64,000 nt of DNA, taken from positions 2,289,001 to 2,353,000 of the forward strand of contig JAQGEQ010000192.1 of assembly GCA_034620365.1 (NCBI GenBank). The letters are read 5' to 3'. The notes beneath the pieces are model-generated. The model saw only the letters and a list, made by a program, of their open reading frames with translations. It searched no databases and was not told the DNA's origin. This DNA comes from Pegea sp. RAD2-039 (taxonomy: Eukaryota > Chordata > Thaliacea > Salpida > Salpidae). Numbering within the stretch: the first letter of the stretch is position 1; every line of letters begins with the position of its first letter. This document shows positions 1 through 11,449 of this stretch, one piece after another. Both the position numbers and the translations under genes were made by a program.

Positions 1-2821
1 AAGTTAATAATTATTTTTAGGCTTTACTTTGTTGTAATATCAGTTTGTATATCTACAAGTAATACTGTCGCTACCAATGCTCTATACGTAATATGATCAA
101 CGTCATTTGACTTTATATATTTGGTTATTTATAATAAATTAACTTTTTTAATTAATTCAGAATACTTATTCATGTTTGACTAAGCTAAAAATATTTTTAA
201 TTTTATATAACTTTTATCATTTCAAGTACTAAAGCTTCTTTCTTGATATATTCTAGAATGTATGACTGTAAGTATTAAGTTTTGAAACAATAGTTTAGTG
301 GACGCCTTATGTCATCAGTCATAATTATATTTACTCGTCAAAAAATGAGGTTTTTAGTAAAATCAAATTGTATTTGATCCTTTTTTGACTTTCTAAAAAT
401 GTTCCTAGCTTATTGGAGGTCAACAGCTGTTAAAAAAACAAATAAAAAAGAAATATTTGTTCCTAACAATGTGATTACTCAACTTTTTTGAGAGAAAAAC
501 AAATGTTAATATTAAGAACATGATCAAATATATTTTCTAAATAACAACTATCAATGAGTTGATATATTTTTAAGATTTTTGTGAACATTTTTTAAAAAGT
601 TGTTTTTGATAAATAATTTAAATAAAAGCAAAAATACATTAAACCTTCCAACTAAGGATTGAAATAATCTTTTGAAATGTCAGTTAAATACTTACCAAGA
701 ACTTTGTTGTTTACTTTGTAAGTTTTAAATGTTAGAAGATAAATTGTTGACTGGAATTATCACAGATATCAATGTTGTTTTCCAAAAACTTTTAGAATGT
801 CCTTAAATGTTAATTTTCAAGTTTTTATTTGAAGTAAGTCATACCAAAAGTAAGGAGAAATAAACTTTTCTATTTTAATCGGTCAGCGGCAGTTAAGTGG
901 TCTTTCTGAAACTATTTTTTTCAAAAGTCGTTTTTCATTGAAATCTTTTTGTAAGTTTTGTTTTTTACTAAGATTATCTTCAAAATTTCATAATTTTAGA
1001 GTTTATTGTCGTTTTTAAGCCGAAATAAAATGTTTGTTGCTTATTACTCATTCTTTAAATATTGCAAAAAGTGAAGTTTATGGAATTTGGTGTAAAAGTT
1101 GAGCTGCAGCAAATTTCAATTTCTCTGAAGACACAAAAACAAACAGTAAACCAAACTAAATAGAAGTTGTCTAGTAATTGTCATATATGACTACCATCTA
1201 CATAAAAAGCTTCTTAATTACTTGTCATTGAACAATTTGATGAAATCATTTTTAACATATCACGTCAACAAAACGTCATCAACATTTTCTATATTCTAAG
1301 AAAGCTTAAAAAACAGATATTTTTCAATCATGAAACAAACTTGGTGATTATCATCAAAATATTTGATCAAAAAGAACAAATAAAGTAGCTGGTGTCTGTA
1401 AAAGAAAGTTCTTATCAAAAAGAAAAATTATTTTTAGGAGAATTGATAAAAAGTTGATAACAAACGAAGTCGAAACTAACGATCTTGTGAAGTTATTGAA
1501 GCGTGACAAAAAGGACACACTAGAAACAGACGATATTGCTCAAACTCTCTCTCTTTTGTAACAAGCTCACAGCAGTCACGTGATTACATTCAGCTTCACT
1601 AACAAGCCTGATGAAACAATAGGGTGGAAAGAGTGACAAACTAATAGCAACAAATCTTTGATGTAAAGTTTCTGGCTGTGAATTGATGCTAATGAAAATT
1701 ATTTGACAATTTTCTTTTTTAATTTGTAACAAAAACTGAGAGATTGAAAGAGATGAGTAAAAAGTTAGTGATGAATAATCTTTGTAATGTCCTTTGAGTG
1801 TTTTAAATAGAAAATTACAAGTTGGTAATATGAAATGCCTGAGGGAATCGGCTAGTTGAGATTATCAGTGAAAATCTCCTTCTTTCAATTTCTATTTTTC
1901 TTTTTAACATTTCCCATCTACTTTGAATTGAGAGTTTCTTCTCATTCAGCACTGAACAGCGACGTCGACAGCTTTTACATTGTCAACAACTCGTGACAGG
2001 AGGGGGGGGTGGTGCTGTTTAGAAATGAAGCTATTAAATAAAGCTGTACAAGCGAGTAGAGGTCGAGACAAAGATTTTATTTGGAAACAGAATATAAAGC
2101 ATAACACAAAAATCAAACTATCAAAAGACGCACCACCATGCAATCGTAACATAACCAAACAACTGGTGAGTTTTCGGTGAAATCAGACACCAAACTCAGG
2201 TTGATATCAAGAGAAAATCAGATAAGGTGGGAGTCAAGCAATCCGTCTGTTTCCAATTTTGTGACAGAAGACCTTAATTAAATTTGCTGGGTAGAAAGTT
2301 TATAAGCGAGTTGGCTGATGCCATATGATGAGTTGAAAAAGTTGCTTCAAGCCAATTTACGATTCAATTTCTACTGCTGGCTTTGAAATAAATTTTATTC
2401 CAAAATTACAGAGCGTTACAAAAACATCATACATTTCGAAAATAAAGTGTCTATACATCATACAGGGTCTCAAAACTGTTTTTAATTTGTAGATAATTGG
2501 GAGATTATAACTGAACACAATATATTCACGTTACCAAAAGCACAGAACACGCAAATGAAGGTGGGCTTACGCGCGGAGAGGTAATTATGGCTGCCGATAA
2601 CGAAAAGTGGTGGGGATGAATGGAGAAGATTTATACATAAAAATTTAAGTCGTTGAAAGCAGCAGCAGCAGATATTATAAAGTTTATATTATTGTGAAAA
2701 AGTATTATGAGAAGAATCAATTACATCAGTGAATTTCCAATCCAACTAAAACAACTACTCAAATTATCAGCAGTTAACATCGAATAGCGCCAACCAACCA
2801 ACTCATCAAACCATCATCCAA
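1..2821. other. Non-coding AT-rich DNA, including probable CK1-alpha 3' UTR
   Basis: I see no convincing coding exon here on either strand; the open frames are short, of low complexity and lack recognisable motifs. The right-hand end, from about 2390 to 2821, is probably the 3' UTR of the minus-strand casein kinase gene, because TTTATT (AATAAA on the minus strand) occurs near 2394. A short G-rich run at about 1998-2008 stands out from the AT-rich background but has no clear function. Confidence 0.5.
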
Positions 2822-4944
2822 TCAAAAGCCCGGCATTCTGGAATGAGATTTCTGGTGAAGAGCCTGTTGTTGATTGTTCAATGGCGCGCTTTTGTTTTGA
2901 CCAGTTGATGTCACAGTGGAAGATGTAGCTGTAAGAGCTGCCTTCTGTTTCAGCATGGTCCAATCGAAGATATAATCGTATTGGTGGTTGAGGGTGCGGA
3001 AAAGTATACGGAAAAGCTACAAGATAATCGTGATTATTGATTAGCGATGTTTGTGTTGCGATTGAATAATCTAAACAAATATTGACTTTAATAAAGGACT
3101 GGATTTGTTGCTCAAAATCTAGAAGCTTATTTAGCAGTGTGTTGAATAAACTAGTCAATAAAATTGTCTAATGATAAATTATAATTGTAGCTGATTAATC
3201 GAATATTCATGGCCTTGTAAGCCAATCATTTTCACTCATTACTAATATCTTCAATTTTAAATAAATATTTATAAAAATAAAAGTAAATAAAAGAATTTTA
3301 TTACTAATATTTGAAAAATAAAAATATTTTTATTGCTATGAGCTATTATTAAATTAATGTGTATAGAAAATACCACAGATTTATAAACTATTTTATAATT
3401 TCATGAACATTTCTTGTATCAATTACTAATTTTTATTTAACCACTAAAATATAAATGATAATGATGAAAAAGTCAGTACCTGTCTCAAATACATATAATC
3501 AGGAGCTTCTTCAAATCGTAAACCTCGACTATAGTTCAAATACATTGCAAACTCAGCAGGAAAACTTTTACAAAGCATCTGTTTAGAAAAAGAATTCTTA
3601 GAAATACATAATCAACTCAGTAGAAGTTTAAAGAAACAAATTTTATAAGAGCTGAAAACATTTGAGTTTACATATATTTCATTATTGAAATATAATTACA
3701 GAGAATGAATATAATATATTCTACTTAAATTAAATCAAATTTAGTAAAAATTATAAAAATGATTCAATTAATAAAGTAATGTTAAAATGACATTTAAGAT
3801 ATTGCTATAATGTAGAAACTTATAGATTATAAGCTGGATCAAAAAATTAGTTATCACAATCAAGTCTATAATAAAATTATTTTTAAGTTAAACGATAAAA
3901 AATGATTAATTCTTGAGTTTAATAAACTATATAGTTTAATACCACAAGCTTAAAATGTTTTATTGTTTTTTAATCTATTTAAACAGCCATCTGATAAAAC
4001 CAATAATAATGATCTATTAAAACTATCATTCATGTGAATAAAAACTAAATCAAATTAAGCTACAAATCAATTATAGTTGAGTTTTTATGTTTACAATTAA
4101 ATTAAAAGTATAAAGCAAGAACTAAGATAACTCCATCAAGAGCAATATAAATATATCAATAAACATACAATTTAGCTTTACATAGATATAATAAAAAAAG
4201 AAACCTTACCTCTATTGGTGTGGCCATTTTTTTTTCGCTGATTCTTTCATACTTTTGTTTCTTAGTATTGGCTTTTAATCCTTGCCATGGTAAATGAGTT
4301 CGATTGAAATACATTAAAACATATCCAAGTGATTCCATATCATCCCTTCGACTCTGTTCAATTCCAAGATGAGCATTTACTGAAGCATATCTTGCAGTTC
4401 CAGTCAGATTCTTATCTTCTCTATACAGGACATGCAATCTAGTACGACTGTCCCGATATTTTTTTGCAAGACCCAAATCAATCAGAAATAACTTGTTACA
4501 ATGCCGACCAATGCCCATCAAAAAGTTATCTGGCTTAATGTCTCTGTGAATGAAGTTTTTGTTGTGGATAAATTCAATTCTACTAATCATCTGATCAGCC
4601 AACATCAAAACTGTCTTCATTGTAAATCGACGTGAACAAAAATTGAAGAGGTCCTCTAAGCTGGGCCCCAACAAATCCATTACCAACACATTATATTCTC
4701 TTTCCTGTCCATACCATCTAATATGTGGAATGCCAACACCTGCCTGGAGTATTTTATAAACTTTACTCTCATATAATAATTGTGGATGTCGAGCACGTAA
4801 TGGTTCAAGCTTTACAGCAACTTCTTCACCATTTGCAATATTAATTCCCAAATAAATATCACCAAACGAACCACTTCCAATTTTTCGTACAAGGCGGTAC
4901 TTGCCTCCTACAATAAACTCTCCTTTTGAAGCGTTGGAGGCCAT
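2822..4944 (-). CDS. CSNK1A1: Casein kinase I alpha (Ser/Thr kinase)
   Basis: Cytosolic and nuclear kinase of the CK1 family, which acts in Wnt/Hedgehog signalling and priming phosphorylation. Three exons read on the minus strand: 4944-4210, 3578-3480 and 3016-2822, with donors GTAAGG and GTACTG, giving 342 residues against 337 in human CK1-alpha. Visible in order: glycine loop GSGSFGDIY, catalytic lysine in [16 protein letters not shown] catalytic loop, [13 protein letters not shown], the CK1 signature around [13 protein letters not shown], and the C-terminal [21 protein letters not shown] block ending in PGF. The start ATG at 4944 fits the family N-terminus [17 protein letters not shown]. 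One oddity is that the Mg-binding DFG triplet reads DLG, and the nearby conserved PYRED reads LYRED. Alpha rather than delta/epsilon follows from the N-terminus and the short tail. Identity is very secure. Confidence 0.96.
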
Positions 4945-7650
4945 TATTTGAATATCTTTAATAATTTCTTACAAAACACTCAGCACATAAAATTTTGAGT
5001 TTAGTTTTATCAATAATTAGTTTCTAAAATCAAAAAGTAAATATTATTAAAGGATTTCATAAACAGCTCTCAAAGTTTTATATAAATCAAGCTACACAAA
5101 AATGTTTTCAGCTCAAAAGAACTTAGCTTTGAATGACTAACCAATAAAGTTTAAATAGAATACTTGATTTGTATTGTACTAGATAAGCAATAATTTAAAT
5201 ATAGTTGCTAAAAAGTGTTTAAATATATATAGAAAATATTATTGTCTAATAAAACAATAAAATTATTTCTATAAACTTGAAAATAGTTTAAATAAATATT
5301 TAAATATAAAACAGTGGAAAGTATGCTTTTAAATTAGAGACAGTATCAATAAAACCATTTTTAGCTTTAAGTAATTTTTATTTATTTAGTTTTATTTATT
5401 TAATTTTATTTCAATTAAATCTATTTATTTATAATCAAAAAATAAATAGATATTATTTTAAAATTTCATGAACATCAATATATTTCTCTAATATAAAAAT
5501 GTTGAGCTAACAACATTATAAACAACTGATTCTATTCATTAAATATTTTTAAAGAAACTTGTTAAGAACTACTATAAATATGTAAAGAGTTTAACTAATG
5601 ATTATATCGACTACTTATATAATACACTTAAATTGCCCTTTAATTATAAAAGTCAGATAGAATAACATGTTTTCAATTTGTCATAATTGCCATTAGAGTA
5701 AGTCATATTTTATATACCTAATAAGATATCAATGAAAAAAGGAATTACCATATGAATCATCAAAAAAATTACTTTAAACATAAACTTTTACCTTTTTTAA
5801 TTGTTTTCACATTTTCATTTAATTTTAATCTATATACATATAGAATACATAATAAAAAAAATCAAGTAACTATTATAATATACTAAAAATAAATTAATGT
5901 TACTTCCAAAAATAAAGTAACCTAACTATAAAAACTCATGACACTTTGATATACTAAATGTAGTTTAGGTTTTTATAATAAAATAAGCAGCCTAAAACTA
6001 TTGTAAAACTTATGAAGTAAAATAAGCATAATTTACCCAAACATAATTATGAAATAAAGTACTTATTTTTTAAGTTGAAATTACAGCAGCCAAAGTAAAG
6101 AAAAACTAAATAAGTTATATAAAGAATTACCCAATAACATTTGAAACCAACTTTTTAAAAATAACTCTAACTGTTCATGAGAAGCAGAAAAGTAAGCTTT
6201 CTAAAATTTTAGAACAAATGCATTTAAAGATATATAAAATAAATCAAATACTTTATACAAATTATTTAATTTCATAAAAAGATTTATAACATATAAAACT
6301 GTTTTAGCGAAAATAAATCAACAGAAATAAATATATCAAAGTGAATGCTTTGAATATATAAAGTTCAAAAATCAAACTTGTATGTTAATATTTTTTGAAA
6401 TAAAATAAATTACTAATCAACTACTATATAACTACTTTAAAATAAAAAAATAATGTTCAAGTAAAATCATATTAAATTAAAAGCAAGAATTCTTTACTTT
6501 ACCATAAAAATGAACTAACACATCTCTAAAAAAATATGAAGCAGAAGCAAAACTCCAGTTGGGTAACTTACATATTTTTTTAATGTTGAACTATAATGAT
6601 TGATAGATGATTTATACCATTAATCATTCAAAACCATAACAAACTATAATAGTCAACACTTAAAAAGTTAATTAAGCTATTAAACTGAAAAGGAATTCAG
6701 AAATAACCATCTAGGCCTAGATCAAAATAAATCTAGGAAACTGTTCATGTTTAGTTATAGCAGGTTATTCTTTATTAACAGTCTACATACAATTTTTAGT
6801 GTAGAGCATACTACAGAGAGCCAGAAGTGACTGAAAATCTAAATTAAAAAATTGAATAAGGCCTATTATTATCATATGTAAAATAGGTGCGGCAGCGATG
6901 AAGATAACACAAAAATCACTTGACCATGACATTTTCCGTGTCGTGGCAACAGACAAAACCTTTATACAAAAGACTTATAAAGAATCGATTTTTAATAAAT
7001 ACAGCCTCAAGTTGTGGCTAAAAATTTGGTCAAGTATTTGTTTTAAGTATTTATATGGTTGATAAACTTTTTGCAAAAAATATAAATAACTGAAGAAACT
7101 CATTAGCAGCAACTTTATCATTTTTGTACAATGAGAGCTGTGTGGCAAAAAAAAGATTAGAGTGCAACTAGAATGATTATAGAAAAAAAGATGATAGCTA
7201 AATTGCATTTTATTGATTTTTTTCGCAACAGTTTAAATACAAAATTTATTTCGATGCTGAGTTTTCGTCATAATGAACCTAAAAATGAACAAAGTAAAGA
7301 AACGACGTACCAAAGAACAAACCGCTTTTGTTGTTTATATATAGCATTTATAAATTATAAAACTGCTTTACAAAAACAATACAGAAGGACTATTACTTAA
7401 ATTGTTATATTGATAAGGTGTTGCCATGTAAACATTTGTAATACTTGTAAAGCCTTGTATTATTTCAAAGTCTTTAAAAAAATCAACTGCGTGACAACAA
7501 ATGTTTTAAAACATGTAAAGTGGATTCTTCATCGTTGATGAACTTCTAAATTGTTAATAATTTTTTGTGATGTAAAAGTTTAGGATAATTGATTTCAAAA
7601 AACAATAAACACATCGAGTTTTAAAAACCTGCTGAATCATCTGTAAATAA
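4945..7650. other. Intergenic AT-rich region, probable CK1-alpha promoter side
   Basis: No coding exon recognised. The only less AT-rich stretch is around 6880-6960 and could be a promoter or 5' UTR exon of the minus-strand CK1-alpha gene; that is a guess from base composition. The open frames near 6975-7400 have no family resemblance. Confidence 0.4.
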
Positions 7651-7659
7651 ATAAACCTG

Positions 7660-10330
7660 CACACTAGATTCGTCCCTCTCTTCACATTCTTCCATTTTAG
7701 TCATGATGTAATCGGGATTCTACCTTATATCACTTGGTTAAACCACTGACTACACTCTTTATTACACCGTCCTGAATGAACGTCAAAATTTTGTTCCTTC
7801 GCATTTGGGTATCAGACTAGATCCCTCAAAGAAACGTTGGATTCTCTGCAATCTGGATAGTGGACTTACACGTACATTGGGTTAACCTCCCTTACACCTT
7901 CTTTACAATATCATCCTTATTGCTCCTGCGTACAAAGTTTTGTAAAAGTACCTGTCCTAACTTGCAAATCCAATCTGGTAAATTGCGTCCTTGAGATTTT
8001 CTTCAACTGGAGCTAAAGAATCTTGAGTGAGAAGTTTCGTTTGTTTATGTACACAGCAAAGACCGAACACTTAAAGGGCACTTAACGCCCTTTTCCAATC
8101 TTTGGTTGGTAGATCTCTAAACTTCAATGTACACCTCACTGCCCTCCAGACTATTCCATTATACCTCTCTACCTGATCTTTACCTTGTGGATGGTAGGAA
8201 GTTGTCCTACTGCTTGAAACTCCTCTTTGTAATAGATAATCCTTCAGTTGTCAAGACATGAAAGCTGATCCCCGATTAGAATGGATATGACTGCAAGCTC
8301 CAACCACTTCCTCCAAGCAGCTAATTACCATGATAGAATCTACCCTAGAATATGGAAAGTGAAAAATAAAATCAGAAAACTCGTCAAAAATCCACAAGAA
8401 AAATACATTCTTACAACTACTCGCAATAAGACCCATAAAATCCACTTTAATCTTTTCATCGGCCGTGTAGCTTTGATGAGAGTGTCATCGCTCACCTGGC
8501 AAACTTCCAAACAGATTTCGCACTCATCACAACATCTTATATCAGCCGGGGAAGTTTTTTAACCTCATATAATACCACATTCGAATGATACCTGGGCAAC
8601 ACAAAGTTTGGTGAAGGATCTTAGTGCCCGATTTTGTAGTCAATATAGGTCCACAGTATGTTTTCGATAACGCGTCCAGGCCACAAAATTCTATTTCCTG
8701 GTCTATAACTTATATGATGCGAAAAAGACACCAGTTCCATCCTCCAACTCATAATTTTAGCATTCTTGATTTCGACTTTTTTTTTAGCATAAAAACCACC
8801 GAGCTTTGTTATGTTATCAGGCAGAAGTGTTGCCTCATAAGCAAGTGACTCCATTTTTGAACAAACTCGATAATGACAGTCATCTCCTCCACTGCAGTGT
8901 ATAACAACTCTTTGATCCTTGTAAATATCACTAAACGTCCGTTTTGATTGAAAGTTGCTGCTATCGCTACATCCCTTGCATCACATTCAAAGGCTCGTTC
9001 CAAATCATAAGTAAACAATTTATATTTAGCCCCATTTTTAATCAAGGGTACTAGAAAAGCATCTCTTTCTGTGAAGAAATTTATGATTTAACTAAATTTA
9101 GTCAATTCTAGCCACTACACGTTGAGCCCTCCATGGACAATTACTGGGCCTCACTGTTTTGGTTTTTTTCCATTTAATGACTGTATCTCGAATTTATTTT
9201 CAGTCCTCCCAGTATACCACCTAGATTTGGTGGCTACCGGCCTCCAGCCTGGTCCAAGGTTTGCAAACAACATTGATGTGGCAATCATCAGCCTCAGCCG
9301 CTGCACAAACATGCTTAGTCTCTACTACTAAGTCTTCTTTTGAACCTTCTAGCCTGAATACCACCTTATAGTGACTCCCAGGAGATTCCTTCCTAGCAAC
9401 ACCTCAACACAAAGACTCTCCATGACAGACAGTTTGATCTTTCTACTTCTTGGACAGTTGGAGGTTCGCCTTTACGGAATTTGCTTATCTCACAAACATT
9501 AGACGACTGAACCATTTCCATTTTAAATTGATTTTGGATCTTGTGAACGTTCAAGTTCCGAGCAACTTTTACACTTACAAAGTTCTTTAAAGATTTGGTA
9601 TTTATAAGATCTATAAGATTTATAAGATGACAGGCTCGGCTATAGTATTCCTTCCTCCCACATTTGAAACATCTACTTGAACCATCTGGGTATATTTTTA
9701 AATCATGAGGCTTGCTACCTCCAATTTTTCAACTCCTTTCTTGTTCGCTATTGTCGATTCCGTTCGGTCCTCCTCCTTGAGTTCCATCGAATTTACTGCT
9801 TCTTCTGCAGCTTCGACCAATCTGCCTGGACCGAATTATCGGTTGTTTCGGCGGGCATTCTCCAGTGCCACTACTTGTTTAAAAGCTTCCTCCAATGTTA
9901 AATTTTCACACTCTAACAATCTTTGCCTAATATCTGATGAGGCTAACCCATCTATAAATGAATCCCTGATCTTGTCATCTCTGTGTTCTGCCGTGATAAT
10001 CTTAAAATCATAGTTCTTCAGCAGACTTTATCTTCTTTATCAAAGTATATCGAAAAGTCTTCAAGAGATTGACTTGGCTTCTGCTTCTCTCGTTCGTAGT
10101 AGATGACGCGCAAACACTTCATTTAGCTTCCTTAATTACAATCGTTCCAGCGTCGCTTCAGCTTCTACATAAGTATGACAGCCCACAAAGTACTGGTACA
10201 CGTCTTCGGTTGTGCTGTTAACAAGCGTTGCCAATTTTGTTGGTCCAATTCGACCCACACTCTTCCATGTAATTGGTAAAAGTTTTCTTCCAGTAACGCC
10301 ATTTGTTGGATGCTAACAGACTATTTAAGT
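7660..10330 (-). mobile_element. Degenerate Ty3/gypsy retrotransposon, internally deleted
   Basis: Reading the minus strand from high to low coordinates gives gag-like sequence (10310-9650) with a zinc-knuckle remnant CFKCGRKEYYSRAC near 9630-9690 (the His replaced by Tyr). Next comes a short reverse-transcriptase start (AKYKLFTYDLERAF, about 9040-8990). It runs straight into RNase H (ECDARDVAIAATFNQNG; later AVEEM, KWSHLLM). The RNase H/connection block IMSWRMEL.SFSHHISYRPGN lies near 8700-8760. Integrase follows at about 8540-8060, with CCDECEIC zinc-binding residues, VDFMG, IHSNRGSAFMS and SYHPQGKDQVERYNG. Several frameshifts and stops separate these blocks, so the copy is dead. The central RT region is missing and the second integrase Asp is Asn. 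I did not find a convincing LTR pair. Confidence 0.85.
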
Positions 10331-10960
10331 ATATGGATAGATTGTTTGGTTTCAACAGTGTGTTCATTTTTTTTTATGAAAAAAAGCTTTGTTACAGAGA
10401 GTTATTTTATTAGGATGAAATCACTAGCAATGCCAATGATACAGTATATTCTAGGGTTTTAAAGTTACAGCAAGATAAGACCAACTCACTTCTGAAGATG
10501 TCATGGACTCAAGTCTGAAATAAATGATCAATACAAATAACTCATCAAATAAAATCTTTCTAAACGTTGGTGAAATTCGTTTACTTATTCCACTTCAAAA
10601 CGATTTAATAAGTATGAAATTCAACACATGAAATCTACTCACCGTTGACAGCTTATAACTGCAAATTGTAGCTGGAAAACTTCACTCAGAGTGATAAGCA
10701 AGTTTAAATTATACACATACTCTAACTCTTGACGGCAGTTAAGAAATCTGGAATGAAAGTAATCTGTGGCAAAATGCTTCACAATAACACAGACAGATAG
10801 ATCTGAACAAGAAACAAGTATTAGAACAATTCGTTACTTTGCTTAATAATGGTTGATAGAATCATCCACATTCAATAACAGATAAAAGCTGCTAAAAGCT
10901 ACGGTAGCTACACATTTAATCTCCACACTTTAAATCTGAATCTACTTACGGCTAACTTAT
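10331..10960. other. Unassigned sequence between two retroelement remnants
   Basis: Nothing coding is recognisable. It lies upstream (in element orientation) of the gypsy gag remnant and could include a decayed LTR, but I could not match it to sequence beyond the integrase end. Confidence 0.3.
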
Positions 10961-10967
10961 TGCAATT

Positions 10968-11449
10968 GAAGATACATAGTTACCGAAGATAATGAAAAGA
11001 TAAAAATAATTTGCTCTACTAAATAATATTTTTTATTCTCCAGTTCCATCACAGGCTGGCTGGTGTTATTAAAGAGAGAGGTATTTGAGATCTCGCCCTA
11101 AGCTTGTGATTTATGAAGACAAAAAAGTTTTCTTGCTAGGTGAAAATAAGACTGCACTTTCTCTTCCTAAGTACAAATAAGAAATATATTTCTTGTAAGC
11201 TATACAAAGATCTTTGTACATAGATTTGATGGAAGGGTCTGCTTTAGTTTGTTTGTATAGTAGGTTTTTTAAGTTTTGTAAATTCCTTAAATATCTTGGC
11301 AAATGTGGCTTTTTGTTGAAATTATAAAAGGATATAAAATTCTCAATTGTCTCTTTAACGATGTGAGTAAGCCGTGAGTAAATAGTATTGATGTCTCGGC
11401 TGCCTTTATTCACAAAATCTTTTTTGTAAACACTTAAAATAATTTTCAT
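10968..11449 (-). mobile_element. LINE (non-LTR retrotransposon) fragment, endonuclease-RT linker
   Basis: The minus-strand frame from 11449 to 11111 encodes a Lys/Tyr-rich stretch with KNLLYKQTKADPSIKSMYKDL, typical of the linker between endonuclease and reverse transcriptase in LINEs. After a +1 shift near 11110 the adjoining frame continues with INHKLRARSQIPLFNNTSQ and a NKKYYLVEQIIFIFSLSSV segment, matching the usual 'K..IP.L......D..KA..LN.YF.SVF' pattern before the RT domain. The catalytic RT is absent, so this is a truncated, frameshifted copy. The clade is uncertain. Confidence 0.6.

Noticed and set aside
1520-2180. Three short ORFs at the left end
   Set aside because: There are no conserved motifs and two overlap on opposite strands; length is compatible with chance.
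2822-3016. Suspected frameshift in the last CK1-alpha exon
   Set aside because: Recounting the A run at about 2999-3003 shows that the frame is intact and the exon is 195 nt, closing exactly on the stop.
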